Part shown: positions 37,002 to 46,459 of the stretch, piece by piece
Numbering within the stretch: position 1 is the first letter of the stretch
Layout of the letters: each line of letters begins with the position of its first letter
Assembly: GCA_963757395.1 (NCBI GenBank)
Contig: CAVWRK010000022.1
Coordinates: 1 to 64,000 of the forward strand
Reading direction: 5' to 3'
Source of the DNA: DATAOG01 sp963757395
GTDB taxonomy: Bacteria > Pseudomonadota > Alphaproteobacteria > Geminicoccales > Geminicoccaceae
Length of the DNA: 64,000 nt
Program-made: the position numbers and the translations under genes
The notes under the pieces: generated by a model
Told to the model about the DNA's origin: nothing
What the model saw: the letters and a program-made list of their open reading frames with translations, nothing else
The model's database searches: none

Positions 37002-38420
37002 GCCCGACCCGATCATCGCTACGTCTGCCAGAGCTGCGGCGCGGTCTGGCCCAAGTGGGCCGGCCGGTGCGAGGCCTGCGGCGAGTGGAACACCTTGGCT
37101 GAGGAGACCGCGCCGGCGCTGGTGCCAAAGGGCCTGCGCGCGGGCGCCGCGCAGCGGCTCGAGCTGTTCGGCCTGGCCGGCGCATCCGAGGGACCGGCCC
37201 GCCTCTCGACCGCGATCGAGGAGCTGGACCGGGTGCTGGGCGGCGGCCTGGTCGAGGGCTCGGCGGTCCTGATCGGCGGCGATCCCGGGATCGGCAAGTC
37301 GACGCTCGTGCTCCAGGCCGGCGCCGCGCTCGCCAAGGCTGGCGCGTCCGTGGCCTACGTCAGCGGCGAGGAATCGATTGATCAGATCCGGCTGCGCGCG
37401 GCCCGGCTCGGGGTCGCCGCGGCACCGATGCAGGTGACCACCGCGACCTCGGTGCGCGACATTCTCGGGACCTTCGATCAGCCGCAGGCCCCCCAGCTGC
37501 TCGTGATCGATTCGATCCAGACCATGTTCGTCGACAGCGTCGAGGCGGCACCCGGCACGGTCACCCAGCTGCGCACCAGCGCGCACGAGCTGATCCGCTT
37601 CGCCAAGCGGCGCGGCACCGCGCTGTTCCTGGTCGGCCACGTCACCAAGGACGGCCAGATCGCAGGCCCGCGGGTGCTCGAGCACATGGTCGACGCGGTG
37701 CTCTACTTCGAGGGCGACCGCGGCCACCAGTTCCGAATTCTCCGGGCCGTCAAGAACCGGTTCGGCGCCGCCAACGAGATCGGCGTGTTCGAGATGGCCG
37801 AGCGCGGCCTGATCGAGGTCCCGAACCCGTCGGCGCTGTTCCTGGCCGAGCGCGAGGCGGGCGTCTCGGGTGCTGCGGTGTTCGCCGGCATGGAGGGCTC
37901 CAGGCCGCTGCTGGTCGAGATCCAGGCCCTGGTCGGGCCGAGCCCGCTCGGCACGCCCAGGCGGACCGTGGTCGGCTGGGACACGGCACGCCTGGCCATG
38001 CTGCTCGCGGTCCTGGAAGCCCGCTGCGGCCTTGCCATCGGCGCCCGCGACGTCTATCTGAACGTCGCCGGCGGCCTGCGGATCGGCGAGCCGGCGGCGG
38101 ACCTTGCGGTGGCGGCGGCGCTGGTCTCCTCGCTGCTCGATCGGCCGGTGCCGGCGACCGCGGTGATCTTCGGCGAGATCGGGCTCGCGGGTGAGGTGAG
38201 GGCGGTGAGCCAGCCCGAGGCGCGCTTGCGGGAGGCCTCGAAACTGGGCTTCGACCAGGCGATCCTGCCGACCGCGAGCGCCGAGAGCGCGCGTCTGCCG
38301 GGTGCCGCGCCGGGACTGCGGCTCGCGACCCTTCGCCGCGTCGGCGAGCTGGTGGAGACCCTGGCCGGGGCCGAACCGGCGGCCGAGCTGAGCGCGCGCC
38401 GCGCGCGTCTCGTCGATTGA
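37002..38420 (+). CDS. radA: DNA repair protein RadA
   Basis: A 472-aa protein with all RadA parts: zinc finger CQSCG...CEACGEWNT, Walker A GGDPGIGKST, the KNRFG motif, and a C-terminal Lon-like domain (VGPSPLG, YLNVAGGLRIGEPAADLAV, GEIGLAGEVRAV) without a protease serine. RadA promotes branch migration during recombination. The second ATG is favoured because it gives the usual start just before YVCQSCG; 36975 is an alternative. It is followed closely by cvpA. Confidence 0.94.
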   Translation, partial: ARPDHRYVCQSCGAVWPKWAGRCEACGEWNTLAEETAPALVPKGLRAGAAQRLELFGLAGASEGPARLSTAIEELDRVLGGGLVEGSAVLIGGDPGIGKSTLVLQAGAALAKAGASVAYVSGEESIDQIRLRAARLGVAAAPMQVTTATSVRDILGTFDQPQAPQLLVIDSIQTMFVDSVEAAPGTVTQLRTSAHELIRFAKRRGTALFLVGHVTKDGQIAGPRVLEHMVDAVLYFEGDRGHQFRILRAVKNRFGAANEIGVFEMAERGLIEVPNPSALFLAEREAGVSGAAVFAGMEGSRPLLVEIQALVGPSPLGTPRRTVVGWDTARLAMLLAVLEARCGLAIGARDVYLNVAGGLRIGEPAADLAVAAALVSSLLDRPVPATAVIFGEIGLAGEVRAVSQPEARLREASKLGFDQAILPTASAESARLPGAAPGLRLATLRRVGELVETLAGAEPAAELSARRARLVD

Positions 38421-38424
38421 ACGC

Positions 38425-39000
38425 ATGGCCCATCTGCCGCTGACCGCTTTCGACGTCGCCGTGCTGCTCGTGGTCGGCCTGTCGGTGCTCGTCTCGCTGA
38501 TGCGCGGCGCGACCCGCGAGGCGCTCGCGATCGCCTGCTGGCTCGGCGCCGGCGCGGCCGCCTGGTACGGTTTCGGCTATGCGCGCGAGCTCGCCGGCAA
38601 AACCATCGAGACCCCGTGGCTGGCCGATGTCGCGGCGTTTTGCGTCGTCTTCATCGTCCCGTTGATCGCCCTCAAGTTGGTCGCCGCGATCCTGGTGGAC
38701 CATCTGCCGGGCGGCCGCCTCGCGCTGCTCGACCGGATCGCGGGCGCAGCGTTCGGCGCGGCCCGCGGCGCCTTCATCGTCTGCGCTGTCTATCTCGGCC
38801 TGTCGATGGCGATCGCGCCGGACGAGCAGCCCGCCTGGGTCAGGCAGGCGCTGGTCCTGCCCTACGTGCGCGAGGGCGCCGGCCTGTTGCAGCGCTTCGT
38901 GCCGGAGGACGTCGCCCGCAGCGGCAAGGTGGCCGCCGACATCGCCCGGCAACGGGGCGAGCAGCTCGGCCGGACCGCAAAGGAGCTGGCCAAGCAATGA
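38425..39000 (+). CDS. cvpA: CvpA family protein
   Basis: A 191-aa inner-membrane protein with four hydrophobic helices in the first 130 residues. LTAFDVAVLLVVGLSVLVSLMRGATREA and the middle LLDRIAGAAFGAARGAF are the family signature, followed by a charged tail (IARQRGEQLGRTAKELAKQ). CvpA is needed for colicin V export and envelope robustness. The gene is 4 nt after radA and its stop overlaps purF (ATGA), the usual alphaproteobacterial order. Confidence 0.88.
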   Translation: MAHLPLTAFDVAVLLVVGLSVLVSLMRGATREALAIACWLGAGAAAWYGFGYARELAGKTIETPWLADVAAFCVVFIVPLIALKLVAAILVDHLPGGRLALLDRIAGAAFGAARGAFIVCAVYLGLSMAIAPDEQPAWVRQALVLPYVREGAGLLQRFVPEDVARSGKVAADIARQRGEQLGRTAKELAKQ

Positions 39001-40455
39001 CCGGGCGTCGAACGTCGCTGATCGACGACAAGCTGCGCGAGGAGTGCGGCGTGTTCGGCATCTTCGGCCACGACGCCGCCGCGGCCCACACCGTGCTCGG
39101 CCTGCACGCGCTCCAGCATCGCGGCCAGGAGGCGGCCGGCGTCGTCACCCTGGATGGCCGCCTGTTCCACAGCCACCGCGCGCTCGGCCTGGTCGGCGAT
39201 CACTTCAGCAGCGAGGCGGTGATCGGCGGCCCTGCCCGGCGCGGCCGCGATCGGTCACGTCCGCTACTCGACCCAAGGCGCGCCGCTGCTGCGCAACGTC
39301 CAGCCGCTGTTCGCCGACTTCGCCTTTGGCGGCCTCGCGCTTGGCCACAACGGCAACCTCACCAACGCGCTGGCGCTGCGGCGCGAGCTGGTCGACCAGG
39401 GCTGCCTGTTCCAGTCGACCTCGGACACCGAGGTGATCATCCATCTGATCGCCCGCTCGCGCCAGCCGACCGTGGTCGAGCGCCTGGTCGACGCCCTTGG
39501 CCAGGTCGAGGGCGCCTATGCCCTGGTGGCGCTCTCGGGCAGCGCCCTCTACGGCGTGCGCGACCCGCTCGGCGTCCGCCCACTGGTGCTGGGCGAGATC
39601 GACGGCGCCCCGGTGTTCGCCTCGGAAACCTGCGCGCTGGACATCATGGGCGCCCGCTTCATCCGCGACGTGGCACCGGGCGAGATCGTGACCGTGACCG
39701 CGGACGGGATCGAGAGCATCACCCCCTTCCCGCGGCCGCCCAAGCGCTTTTGCATCTTCGAATACGTCTACTTCGCCCGCCCCGACAGCGCGGTCGAGGG
39801 CCAGAGCGTCTACGAGACCAGGAAGCGGATCGGCGCCGAGCTGGCCAAGGAGCACCCCGCTCCCGCCGACCTCGTGATCCCGGTGCCGGACTCGGGCGTG
39901 CCGGCCGCGATCGGCTATGCCCAGGCGGCCGGGCTGCCGTTCGAGCTCGGCCTGATCCGCAACCACTACGTCGGCCGCACCTTCATCGAGCCCTCGGACC
40001 GGATCCGCCACCTCGGCGTCAAGCTCAAGCACAACGCCAACCGCGCCACGGTCGCCGGCAAGCGCGTGGTCCTGGTCGACAATTCGATCGTCCGCGGCAC
40101 GACCTCGACCAAGATCGTCGCCATGATCCGGCAGGCGGGCGGGACCGAGGTCCACATGCGGGTCGCGAGCCCGCCGACCACCCACTCCTGCTTCTATGGC
40201 GTCGACACCCCCGACCGCGCCGAGCTGCTGGCGGCGCAGAACAACCTCGAGGCCATGGCGCGAATCATCGGCGTCGACAGTCTGGGCTTCCTGTCGATCG
40301 GCGGCCTCTATCGCGCGGTCGGCGGGCTGAAGCGCGACCCGGCGCAACCGCACTATTGCGATGCCTGCTTCAGCGGCGACTACCCGACCCTGCTCGAGGA
40401 CCTCGGCCAGGGTGGCTCGGCGGACCAGCTGTCGCTGATGCTCGAGGACGTCTGA
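38997..40455 (+). CDS. purF: Amidophosphoribosyltransferase PurF (frameshifted as sequenced)
   Basis: First enzyme of purine synthesis. The N-terminal frame has ECGVFGIFGH, whose Cys (residue 17) becomes the Ntn nucleophile after propeptide removal. A one-base insertion in a C run near 39230 moves the rest to another frame: GHVRYSTQGAPLLRNVQPL, then GHNGNLTN, and later the PRPP motif VVLVDNSIVRGTTS and the end MLEDV. Without the extra base it is 485 aa, full length. Because the gene is essential for prototrophy and everything else is perfect, a sequencing error is more likely than a pseudogene. Confidence 0.93.
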
Positions 40456-40462
40456 GCTGGCG

Positions 40463-41170
40463 GTGCCGCCCGAGCGCATCGTCCTGATCACCGGCGCCAG
40501 CCGCGGGCTTGGCGCGGCGCTGGCGGAGGCGTTCGCCGCCGGGGGCACGCAGCTGGTCCTGATCGGCCGCACGCCGGGCGCGCTCGAGGAGGTCGACGAC
40601 CGGGTGCGCGCCCGGGGCGGGCAGGCGACCCTCGTCCCCCTCGACCTGCTCCAGAGCGAGGGCATCGATCGGCTGGGCGGCGTGCTCGCCGAGCGCTACG
40701 GCCGGCTCGATGTGCTGATCGGCAACGCCGCCGAGCTCGGCACCCTCTCGCCGCTCGGCCATGTCGAGCCGAAGGTCTTCGAGCGGGTGATGGCGCTCAA
40801 TGCCGGCGCCAACTACCGGCTGATCCGCTCGCTCGATGCGCTGCTGCGCGCCGCTCCGGCCGGCCGGGCGATCTTCGTCACCTGCAGCCAGGCGCAGGAC
40901 GCACGGCCCTACTGGGGCGCCTATGCCGCCAGCAAGGCGGCGCTCGAAGCGCTCGTCCTGAGCTATGCGGCCGAGGTCCGGCGCACGCGCCTGCGGGTCA
41001 ACCTGATCGATCCCGGAACCATGCGCACCCGCCTGCGCGCCCGCGCCTATCCCGGCGAGGATTCCGAGAAGCAGCCCGCGCCCGAGACCGCGGTCGAGCC
41101 CTTCCTCGCCCTGGCCGGGTCGGATTGTCCCCATCACGGCGGCCTGACCCGCGCCTGGGCGCACGTGTAG
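40463..41170 (+). CDS. SDR family oxidoreductase downstream of purF
   Basis: A 235-aa classical SDR: TGASRGLG cofactor loop at residues 10-17, GNAAELG for NAG, catalytic VTCSQA (Ser region) and YAASK. NADP preference is suggested by GRTPGALEEV. This SDR commonly follows purF in alphaproteobacteria; its substrate is unknown. The GTG start is 7 nt after the purF stop. Confidence 0.87.
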   Translation: MPPERIVLITGASRGLGAALAEAFAAGGTQLVLIGRTPGALEEVDDRVRARGGQATLVPLDLLQSEGIDRLGGVLAERYGRLDVLIGNAAELGTLSPLGHVEPKVFERVMALNAGANYRLIRSLDALLRAAPAGRAIFVTCSQAQDARPYWGAYAASKAALEALVLSYAAEVRRTRLRVNLIDPGTMRTRLRARAYPGEDSEKQPAPETAVEPFLALAGSDCPHHGGLTRAWAHV

Positions 41171-41186
41171 CCGGATCTGCGCGCCA

Positions 41187-41528
41187 TCAGTGAACCAGGC
41201 CGAGCGCGGCGGCCAAGGCTGCGATGCAGCTGTCGGCGTCCGCCTCGGCGAGGCTGCCGATCCGCCGGCTGATCACCCGATTGTCGAGAGTGAACACCTT
41301 CCAGCGCAGGACCGAGGGGTGCTGAAGGCCAGTTGGCCCCAGGTCGTCGATCGGATGATCGCTCGGCCAGCGGGTGCCCGCGCCCCGCGTGATCATGGCC
41401 AGGATCGAGTGCCCGTTGGCTTGCCCGAACGCCTCTGTCGACAGGACCAGAGCGGGGCGGGGCTTTCGCCGCGGCGAGTCGACGAACGGGAAGGGCACGA
41501 CCACCACATCGAAGCGCTCAAAGGTCAT
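41187..41528 (-). CDS. PemK/MazF-family toxin
   Basis: A 113-aa MazF-like protein: FDVVVVPFPFVDSPRRKPRPALVLS opens the SH3-like barrel (start shown only in part), with SILAMITRGAG and PSVLRWKVFTLDN in the second half. MazF toxins cut single-stranded RNA. The ATG overlaps the antitoxin end by 11 nt. Identity is inferred from fold-typical strands and context. Confidence 0.85.
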   Translation of the reverse strand: MTFERFDVVVVPFPFVDSPRRKPRPALVLSTEAFGQANGHSILAMITRGAGTRWPSDHPIDDLGPTGLQHPSVLRWKVFTLDNRVISRRIGSLAEADADSCIAALAAALGLVH

Positions 41529-41745
41529 CGTAGGCTTCGGCGTCTTCCGCTGAGTTCCACTCCGAGAGCGTGCTCTGCAATGCGCTGAGGTAGTCTGCAT
41601 CGACCGGCGCGAGCTTGCGGATCACGGCTGCGTCGCCCTCGATGTCGTAGACGACGCGGTCGCCGGGCCTCAGGGACAGCGCCTCGCGCACCTCCCGGGG
41701 TAGGGTGGTCTGTCCTTTCGATGTCACCTTGCTGAACCGCTGCAC
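41518..41745 (-). CDS. AbrB/MazE-family antitoxin
   Basis: A 75-aa swapped-hairpin protein: RFSKVTSKGQTTLPREVREAL then LRPGDRVVYDIEGD (motif shown in parts), the standard AbrB/MazE DNA-binding start. The acidic C-terminus (SAEDAEAYDDL) is the likely toxin-binding tail. It precedes and overlaps the PemK-like gene; together they form a type II module. Confidence 0.87.
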   Translation of the reverse strand: MQRFSKVTSKGQTTLPREVREALSLRPGDRVVYDIEGDAAVIRKLAPVDADYLSALQSTLSEWNSAEDAEAYDDL

Positions 41746-42011
41746 AGGTCCATCCTTTCAAGCATTGCTTCCTTTCAGTAAGGCCACCTTGGCGTATCGG
41801 CAAGGCCGCCCGTTCATGGCTGCAAGCAAGCCATGCAATTCCGGCAGAGCTGGAATCGGGCGCGCGGCCTATATCATGTTGCAGTGCAGCATGGCCGCTC
41901 TGTCCGGCCGAGCAACCAGCCCAGCGATCCCGGCAGCCGACGTGCGCGCAGATGCGCGCGCGGATCTCGGCGCCGCCGGCACGCCAGGCCTGGGTTTTGA
42001 GGTGTCGTGTG

Positions 42012-42278
42012 ATGAGGTTTCTTCGACGATGGTTAGCGAGAATGCGTGGAGTTGGACGGCCTGCGCGCGGCCCGGACGTGCGCGCGCTCCTGGGTCTCGA
42101 CGACCGCATTCTCGCCGATATCGGCCTGCGGCGCGCCGAGGTCGCGGCGGCCGCCAGCGGCCAGCTGCCGCTGAGCCAGCTGACGGTCCACGGGCCGAGC
42201 GACGGTCTGCCGCTGCCGACCGGGCCGACCGCACCCGCGGAGCTGCCGGAGTCCGAGCCCTGGGGCGCGGCTGCCTGA
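42012..42278 (+). CDS. DUF1127-containing small protein
   Basis: An 88-aa protein. The core LLGLDDRILADIGLRRAEV is the DUF1127 signature, about residues 26-44, preceded by a basic start (MRFLRRWLARMRG). Members are small Arg-rich proteins involved in phosphate, RNA or stress responses in alphaproteobacteria. A Pro-rich tail of about 35 residues is extra. It lies alone between the MazE-like gene (divergent) and der (convergent). Confidence 0.75.
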   Translation: MRFLRRWLARMRGVGRPARGPDVRALLGLDDRILADIGLRRAEVAAAASGQLPLSQLTVHGPSDGLPLPTGPTAPAELPESEPWGAAA

Positions 42279-42303
42279 GCCGAGGCCTCGGGCTGGCGCA
42301 CTC

Positions 42304-43647
42304 CTACGCGTAGGGATTGTCGCCGGTGCGCGGCATCAGGCGGAGCGGGACGCCGGCCAGATCGAAGGTCTCGCGCACGCCGTTGGCCAGATAACGGAGA
42401 TAGGATTCGGGCAGCGCGCCCGCCTGGCTGACGAACAGGACGAAGGTCGGCGGGCGCGCGCTCACCTGGGTGGCGTAGCGGATCTTGACGCGGCGACCCT
42501 TGGCCATCGGCGGCGCGTGGGTCGCGAGCGCATCCTCCAGCCAGCGATTGAGGGCGGCGGTCGGCACCCGCCTCGACCAGCGCTCCTGCGCCTGGACCAC
42601 CGCGGGCAGCAGGCGTCCGACGTTCTTGCCGGTCAACACCGAGATCGGCAGGCAGGCGACCCCCCGGATCTGCGGCAGGCGCGCCTCGATGCGCTCGCGC
42701 AGGCCGGCGAGCGCCACCTCGGGGGCGCTCACCAGATCCCATTTGTTGGCCGCCACCACGAGCGCCCGGCCTGCTTCGATCGCCCGGTTGGCGATCGCGA
42801 GATCCTGCTTCTCGAGCGGCGCCGTGCCGTCGACCAGGAGCAGGACCACCTCGGCGCGCCGCAACGCCGCCAGCGCCGCCCGGCTCGACAGCTGCTCGAG
42901 ACCGCCCTGCTCGATCCGCGCCCGGCGCCGCAGCCCGGCGGTATCGACCAGCTCGATCCTGCGTCCCCGCCACTGCCAGACGATCGCGACCGCATCCCGG
43001 GTCAGGCCCGGCTCGGGGCCGGTCAGCAGGCGCTCGTCCTCGAGCAGGCGGTTGATCAGCGACGACTTGCCGACGTTCGGCCGACCCGCGACCACCAGCC
43101 GGAGCGGTGGCTCCAGCGTCGCGTCCGGCGCCGCCTCGTCGCCGGCGGCCGTGGCGCCCGCCGCCGTCTCGATCGCCGCCGCCAGGTCGGCCAGGCCTTC
43201 GCCGTTCTGCGCCGAGATCGGGACCGGGGCGCCCAGACCGAGCGCCCAGGCCTCGCTCGCGAAGCTCGCCGCCGCCAGCCCCTCGCACTTGTTGGCGACC
43301 AGCACGACCGGCTTGCCCTGGCGGCGCAGCCAGCTCGCGAAGTGGCGATCGAGGGCGGTCAGGCCGGCCTTGGCGTCGATCAGCATGCAGGCGACGTCGG
43401 CCTCGGCGAGGGCTGCCCCGGTTTGCTGCCGGAGGCGTTCCTCGAGGCTGCCTTCGGGGCCCTCCGCGAGGCCGGCGGTGTCGATCGTCCGGAACTCGAT
43501 CGGGCCGATCCGGCCGGCGCCCTGGATGCGGTCGCGGGTCACGCCCGGGGTCGGATCGACCAGCGCCTGGCGGCGGCCGACCAGGCGATTGAACAGCGTC
43601 GACTTGCCGACGTTGGGCCGGCCGACGATGGCGACGGTGAGCGGCAT
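42304..43647 (-). CDS. der: Ribosome biogenesis GTPase Der
   Basis: A 447-aa protein with two tandem GTPase domains: GRPNVGKSTLFNRL near residue 8 with DTAGL and NKCEG, and GRPNVGKSSLINRL near residue 190 with DTAGLRR and NKWDL. A C-terminal KH-like domain ends in PRTGDNPYA. Der is essential for 50S assembly. It is the last gene of a yfgM-like, bamB, der unit, an order widely conserved in proteobacteria, 25 nt after bamB. Confidence 0.96.
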   Translation of the reverse strand: MPLTVAIVGRPNVGKSTLFNRLVGRRQALVDPTPGVTRDRIQGAGRIGPIEFRTIDTAGLAEGPEGSLEERLRQQTGAALAEADVACMLIDAKAGLTALDRHFASWLRRQGKPVVLVANKCEGLAAASFASEAWALGLGAPVPISAQNGEGLADLAAAIETAAGATAAGDEAAPDATLEPPLRLVVAGRPNVGKSSLINRLLEDERLLTGPEPGLTRDAVAIVWQWRGRRIELVDTAGLRRRARIEQGGLEQLSSRAALAALRRAEVVLLLVDGTAPLEKQDLAIANRAIEAGRALVVAANKWDLVSAPEVALAGLRERIEARLPQIRGVACLPISVLTGKNVGRLLPAVVQAQERWSRRVPTAALNRWLEDALATHAPPMAKGRRVKIRYATQVSARPPTFVLFVSQAGALPESYLRYLANGVRETFDLAGVPLRLMPRTGDNPYA

Positions 43648-43672
43648 GGCGTGCGCCGGTCGATCGGGCGGG

Positions 43673-44998
43673 TCAGCGGTAGGCGAGGAGTTCGGCGTCC
43701 TCGGTCAGGATGTAGACCGTGCCGCCGGCGACGATCGGTGCCACCAGCACTGGCCCCGGCAGGTCGAGGCGGCCGAGGATCTCGCCGTTGTATGGCGACA
43801 CCGACAGCGCCTGGCGATTGGAGCCGGCGATCAGCAGCCGGTCGCCGACCAGGACCGGCCCGGTCCAGTCGATCGGTGTCGAGCTCGGATCCTTGGGATC
43901 GGTCAGCCGCGGCAGCGGGCTCACCCAACGGATGCCGCCATTGTCGCGCAGCAGGCAGACGATCTCGCTGCGGATCGTCAGGACATAGATGAAGTCGCCG
44001 GCCAGCCATGGCGCCTGGATGCTGCCGAGATCGAGGTCCCAGGTGCGGACGCCCCGGCGCAGCTGGATCGCCGCCATCTGGCCGCCATACCCGGCGACGT
44101 AGACCTGATCGTCCTCGATCACCGGCTGGCCGTCGATGTCGTTGATCTGGGCGAGCGCCTCGGTCCGGCGCGGTCGCTGGACGGTGTCGCTCCACAGCGG
44201 ACGGCCGTTGTCGAGCCGGAGCCCGAACACCTCGGCCGAGGAATAGGGCACCACCACGACCCCGCCGTCGACCGCCGGACTCGGACCGCCCAAAAGGCCG
44301 GCACCCTCGAAGAAGCCAGCATGGCGCCAGACCGGGCGGCCGGTCTGGCCGTCGAGGGCGTACAGCTGGTTGTCGGCCGAGAGCACCAGCAGGCGTCCCT
44401 GGGCGACGGTCGGCGCCGCGCGCAGCGGCAGGGCCAGATCCTGACGCCAGATCTCGGTGCCGTTGGTCGCATTCAAGCCCAGGACCATGCCCGAGCTCAT
44501 GGTCACGAACAGCCAGCTGTTGTCGTAGGCGAGACCGCCGGCGAGCAGGCCGTCGTCGGCGCCGACATCGTCGGGCTGGTACTGCCAGCGACGTTGGCCG
44601 TTGGTGACGTCGAACGCGCTGATCACGGCGTCGGCGTCCATCGTGTAGACCAGACCGGCGGCGACCACGGGCTGAGCCAGGAGCTCGCTGGCGCCCGCCG
44701 TGCCGCTGCCGATGTCGGCGCGCCAGGCGAGCTTGAGATCGTCGTTGGCCGCGAGATGGTGCATCGCGTGACTGGGCACGCCGCCCGCCTGCGGCCAGTC
44801 CGGATTGACCACCGGCGGCGGCAGGCTGATGGGCAGATCGGCAAGCCGGGGATCCGCCGTCAGCTGACGCTCGAGCAGCATCACCGGCACCCGCTTGCCC
44901 GGCAGCGGCGGCTTGGCCGGGCCCCCGAACCAGGAACCGCTCGAGCAGGCCGCGAGCAGCAGGATCGCCAGCAGGTGGGCCGGCCGGGCGGACATCAT
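43673..44998 (-). CDS. bamB: Outer membrane assembly lipoprotein BamB
   Basis: A 441-aa lipoprotein. The lipobox LLAAC places the lipidated Cys at residue 18. Eight repeated blades of PQQ/beta-propeller type follow (for example LVYTMDADAVISAFDVTNG, YALDGQTGRPVW). BamB is a subunit of the BAM machine that inserts outer-membrane barrels. The ATG overlaps the stop of the yfgM-like gene (ATGA). Confidence 0.92.
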   Translation of the reverse strand: MMSARPAHLLAILLLAACSSGSWFGGPAKPPLPGKRVPVMLLERQLTADPRLADLPISLPPPVVNPDWPQAGGVPSHAMHHLAANDDLKLAWRADIGSGTAGASELLAQPVVAAGLVYTMDADAVISAFDVTNGQRRWQYQPDDVGADDGLLAGGLAYDNSWLFVTMSSGMVLGLNATNGTEIWRQDLALPLRAAPTVAQGRLLVLSADNQLYALDGQTGRPVWRHAGFFEGAGLLGGPSPAVDGGVVVVPYSSAEVFGLRLDNGRPLWSDTVQRPRRTEALAQINDIDGQPVIEDDQVYVAGYGGQMAAIQLRRGVRTWDLDLGSIQAPWLAGDFIYVLTIRSEIVCLLRDNGGIRWVSPLPRLTDPKDPSSTPIDWTGPVLVGDRLLIAGSNRQALSVSPYNGEILGRLDLPGPVLVAPIVAGGTVYILTEDAELLAYR

Positions 44999-45735
44999 TG
45001 ACCGTCCTGGGCCGGGGCATCCTCCTCGGTCGCATCCCCGGCTGCAGCCTTCGGTGCCGCCTCGAGCGGACCCCCGAGCGAGGCCAGCAGCTCGGCCGCG
45101 CGCCGGGCGAGATCGGGCGGTGTCCCCGGATCCTGGAGCAGGTCCCCGAGCGTACCGCGCGCGGCGTCGGTCTGTCCGGCGCGCAGCTGGGCCAGGGCCT
45201 CGAGCTCGAGCGCGCTGTAGCGCCAGGGGGCGCCGGCCTCGGTCAGGCCCGCCAGCCGACCGGTCAGGCCAGCCGGATCGGCCGCATCGAAGTCCCGCTG
45301 CACCGCCAGCAGATCGCCCAGCTGCCGGTATTCGGGTGCTGCCTGATTGTCCTTGGAAAGGCTGCTGAGGGCTTGCTCGGCCCCCGCGGCCTCGCCCGCC
45401 TTGGCCTGGGCCTCGGCGGCACGCAGGCGGGCGATGATGCCGTAGCCGCCGTCGGCATCCTTGGCGAGCGCCAGGAACGCCTTACCCGCCTCGCCCGGAT
45501 GATCCTGGCGCAGGAGCTGCTCGGCGGCGGCGAAGCGTCGGGCTTCCTCGAGGCGCTGATTTTGCTGATAGGTCCGCCAGCCGACGCCGGCCGCAGTGCC
45601 GAGCACGATCGCGAGCGCGCCGGCGATCAGATAAGCGCCGTATTGCTTGGCCAGCTGCAGCCAGCGGTCCTGACGGACCGCCTCGTCGACCTCGCGGATG
45701 AACTCGTCGCTGTTGACCGACCCACGCCCACGCAT
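44995..45735 (-). CDS. YfgM-like tetratricopeptide membrane protein
   Basis: A 246-aa protein. A short cytoplasmic start (SDEFIREVDEAVRQDRW) leads to one membrane helix near residues 30-50 (AYLIAGALAIVLGTAAGVGW), then a periplasmic Ala/Leu-rich helical-repeat domain (DUF2133/TPR-like) and an acidic tail. YfgM works with PpiD in periplasmic chaperoning and neighbours bamB in E. coli too. Confidence 0.85.
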   Translation of the reverse strand: MRGRGSVNSDEFIREVDEAVRQDRWLQLAKQYGAYLIAGALAIVLGTAAGVGWRTYQQNQRLEEARRFAAAEQLLRQDHPGEAGKAFLALAKDADGGYGIIARLRAAEAQAKAGEAAGAEQALSSLSKDNQAAPEYRQLGDLLAVQRDFDAADPAGLTGRLAGLTEAGAPWRYSALELEALAQLRAGQTDAARGTLGDLLQDPGTPPDLARRAAELLASLGGPLEAAPKAAAGDATEEDAPAQDGQ

Positions 45736-45895
45736 ACCCGAACGCGCCCCTCGTTGGGCGAGCCGCCGCGGCCTGGTCCAGTCGGGCTGGAGCCTCGGCC
45801 GGTCGGCGCCCGCGCCCCGTAGGTATGGGAGGGCTTGCGGTTTGGCAAGGCCGCCAAGCGGCTCTATAGAGAGGCGGTTCCGCTCGAGGCGCCCC

Positions 45896-46459
45896 ATGCC
45901 CCGTCTGTTCGTCGCTCTGCCACTGCCCGATTCGGTCAAACGCTCGCTCGAGCCGCTCGCCCGTGGCGTGGGCGACGTGCGCTGGCTGAGCCCGGAGCAG
46001 CAACACCTGACGCTCCGCTTCATCGGCGAGCTCGACAATGGCCGCACAGAGGAGGTGGCCGAGGCGCTGGCCCTGGTCGAGGGCTGGCCATTCGAGCTCG
46101 GCCTCGAGGGTCTCGGCCATTTTCCGCCGCGCGGCGAGCCGCAGGTGCTCTGGGCCGGGGTCGCGAAGAACCCCGACCTCGCGCCTCTCAAGCGGCGCAT
46201 CGACCGGGTGCTGGCAACCATCGGCCTGCCACCGGAAGGCCGCAAATTCGCGCCGCACGTGACCCTGGCCCGGGTCCGCGGCCCGCTCTCGCGCGAGCGC
46301 CTCGCCACCTGGCTGATGCGCCACAGCCTGTACCGGAGCGAGCGCTTCCCGGTCAGCGGCTTTCATCTCTATTCCAGCCGCCTCAAGCCGGACGGCGCCC
46401 AGCATCTGCTCGAGGCGAGCTACGAGCTGGTGCCGGGCCTCGATGACGAGCCGGACTGA
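45896..46459 (+). CDS. thpR: RNA 2',3'-cyclic phosphodiesterase ThpR
   Basis: A 187-aa 2H phosphoesterase. The two catalytic H-x-T motifs are HLTL at residue 37 and HVTL at residue 121. LFVALPLPDSV at the start and RLKPDGAQHLLEASYEL at the end match the family. It opens 2',3'-cyclic phosphates in RNA. Divergent from the yfgM-like gene. Confidence 0.9.
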   Translation: MPRLFVALPLPDSVKRSLEPLARGVGDVRWLSPEQQHLTLRFIGELDNGRTEEVAEALALVEGWPFELGLEGLGHFPPRGEPQVLWAGVAKNPDLAPLKRRIDRVLATIGLPPEGRKFAPHVTLARVRGPLSRERLATWLMRHSLYRSERFPVSGFHLYSSRLKPDGAQHLLEASYELVPGLDDEPD

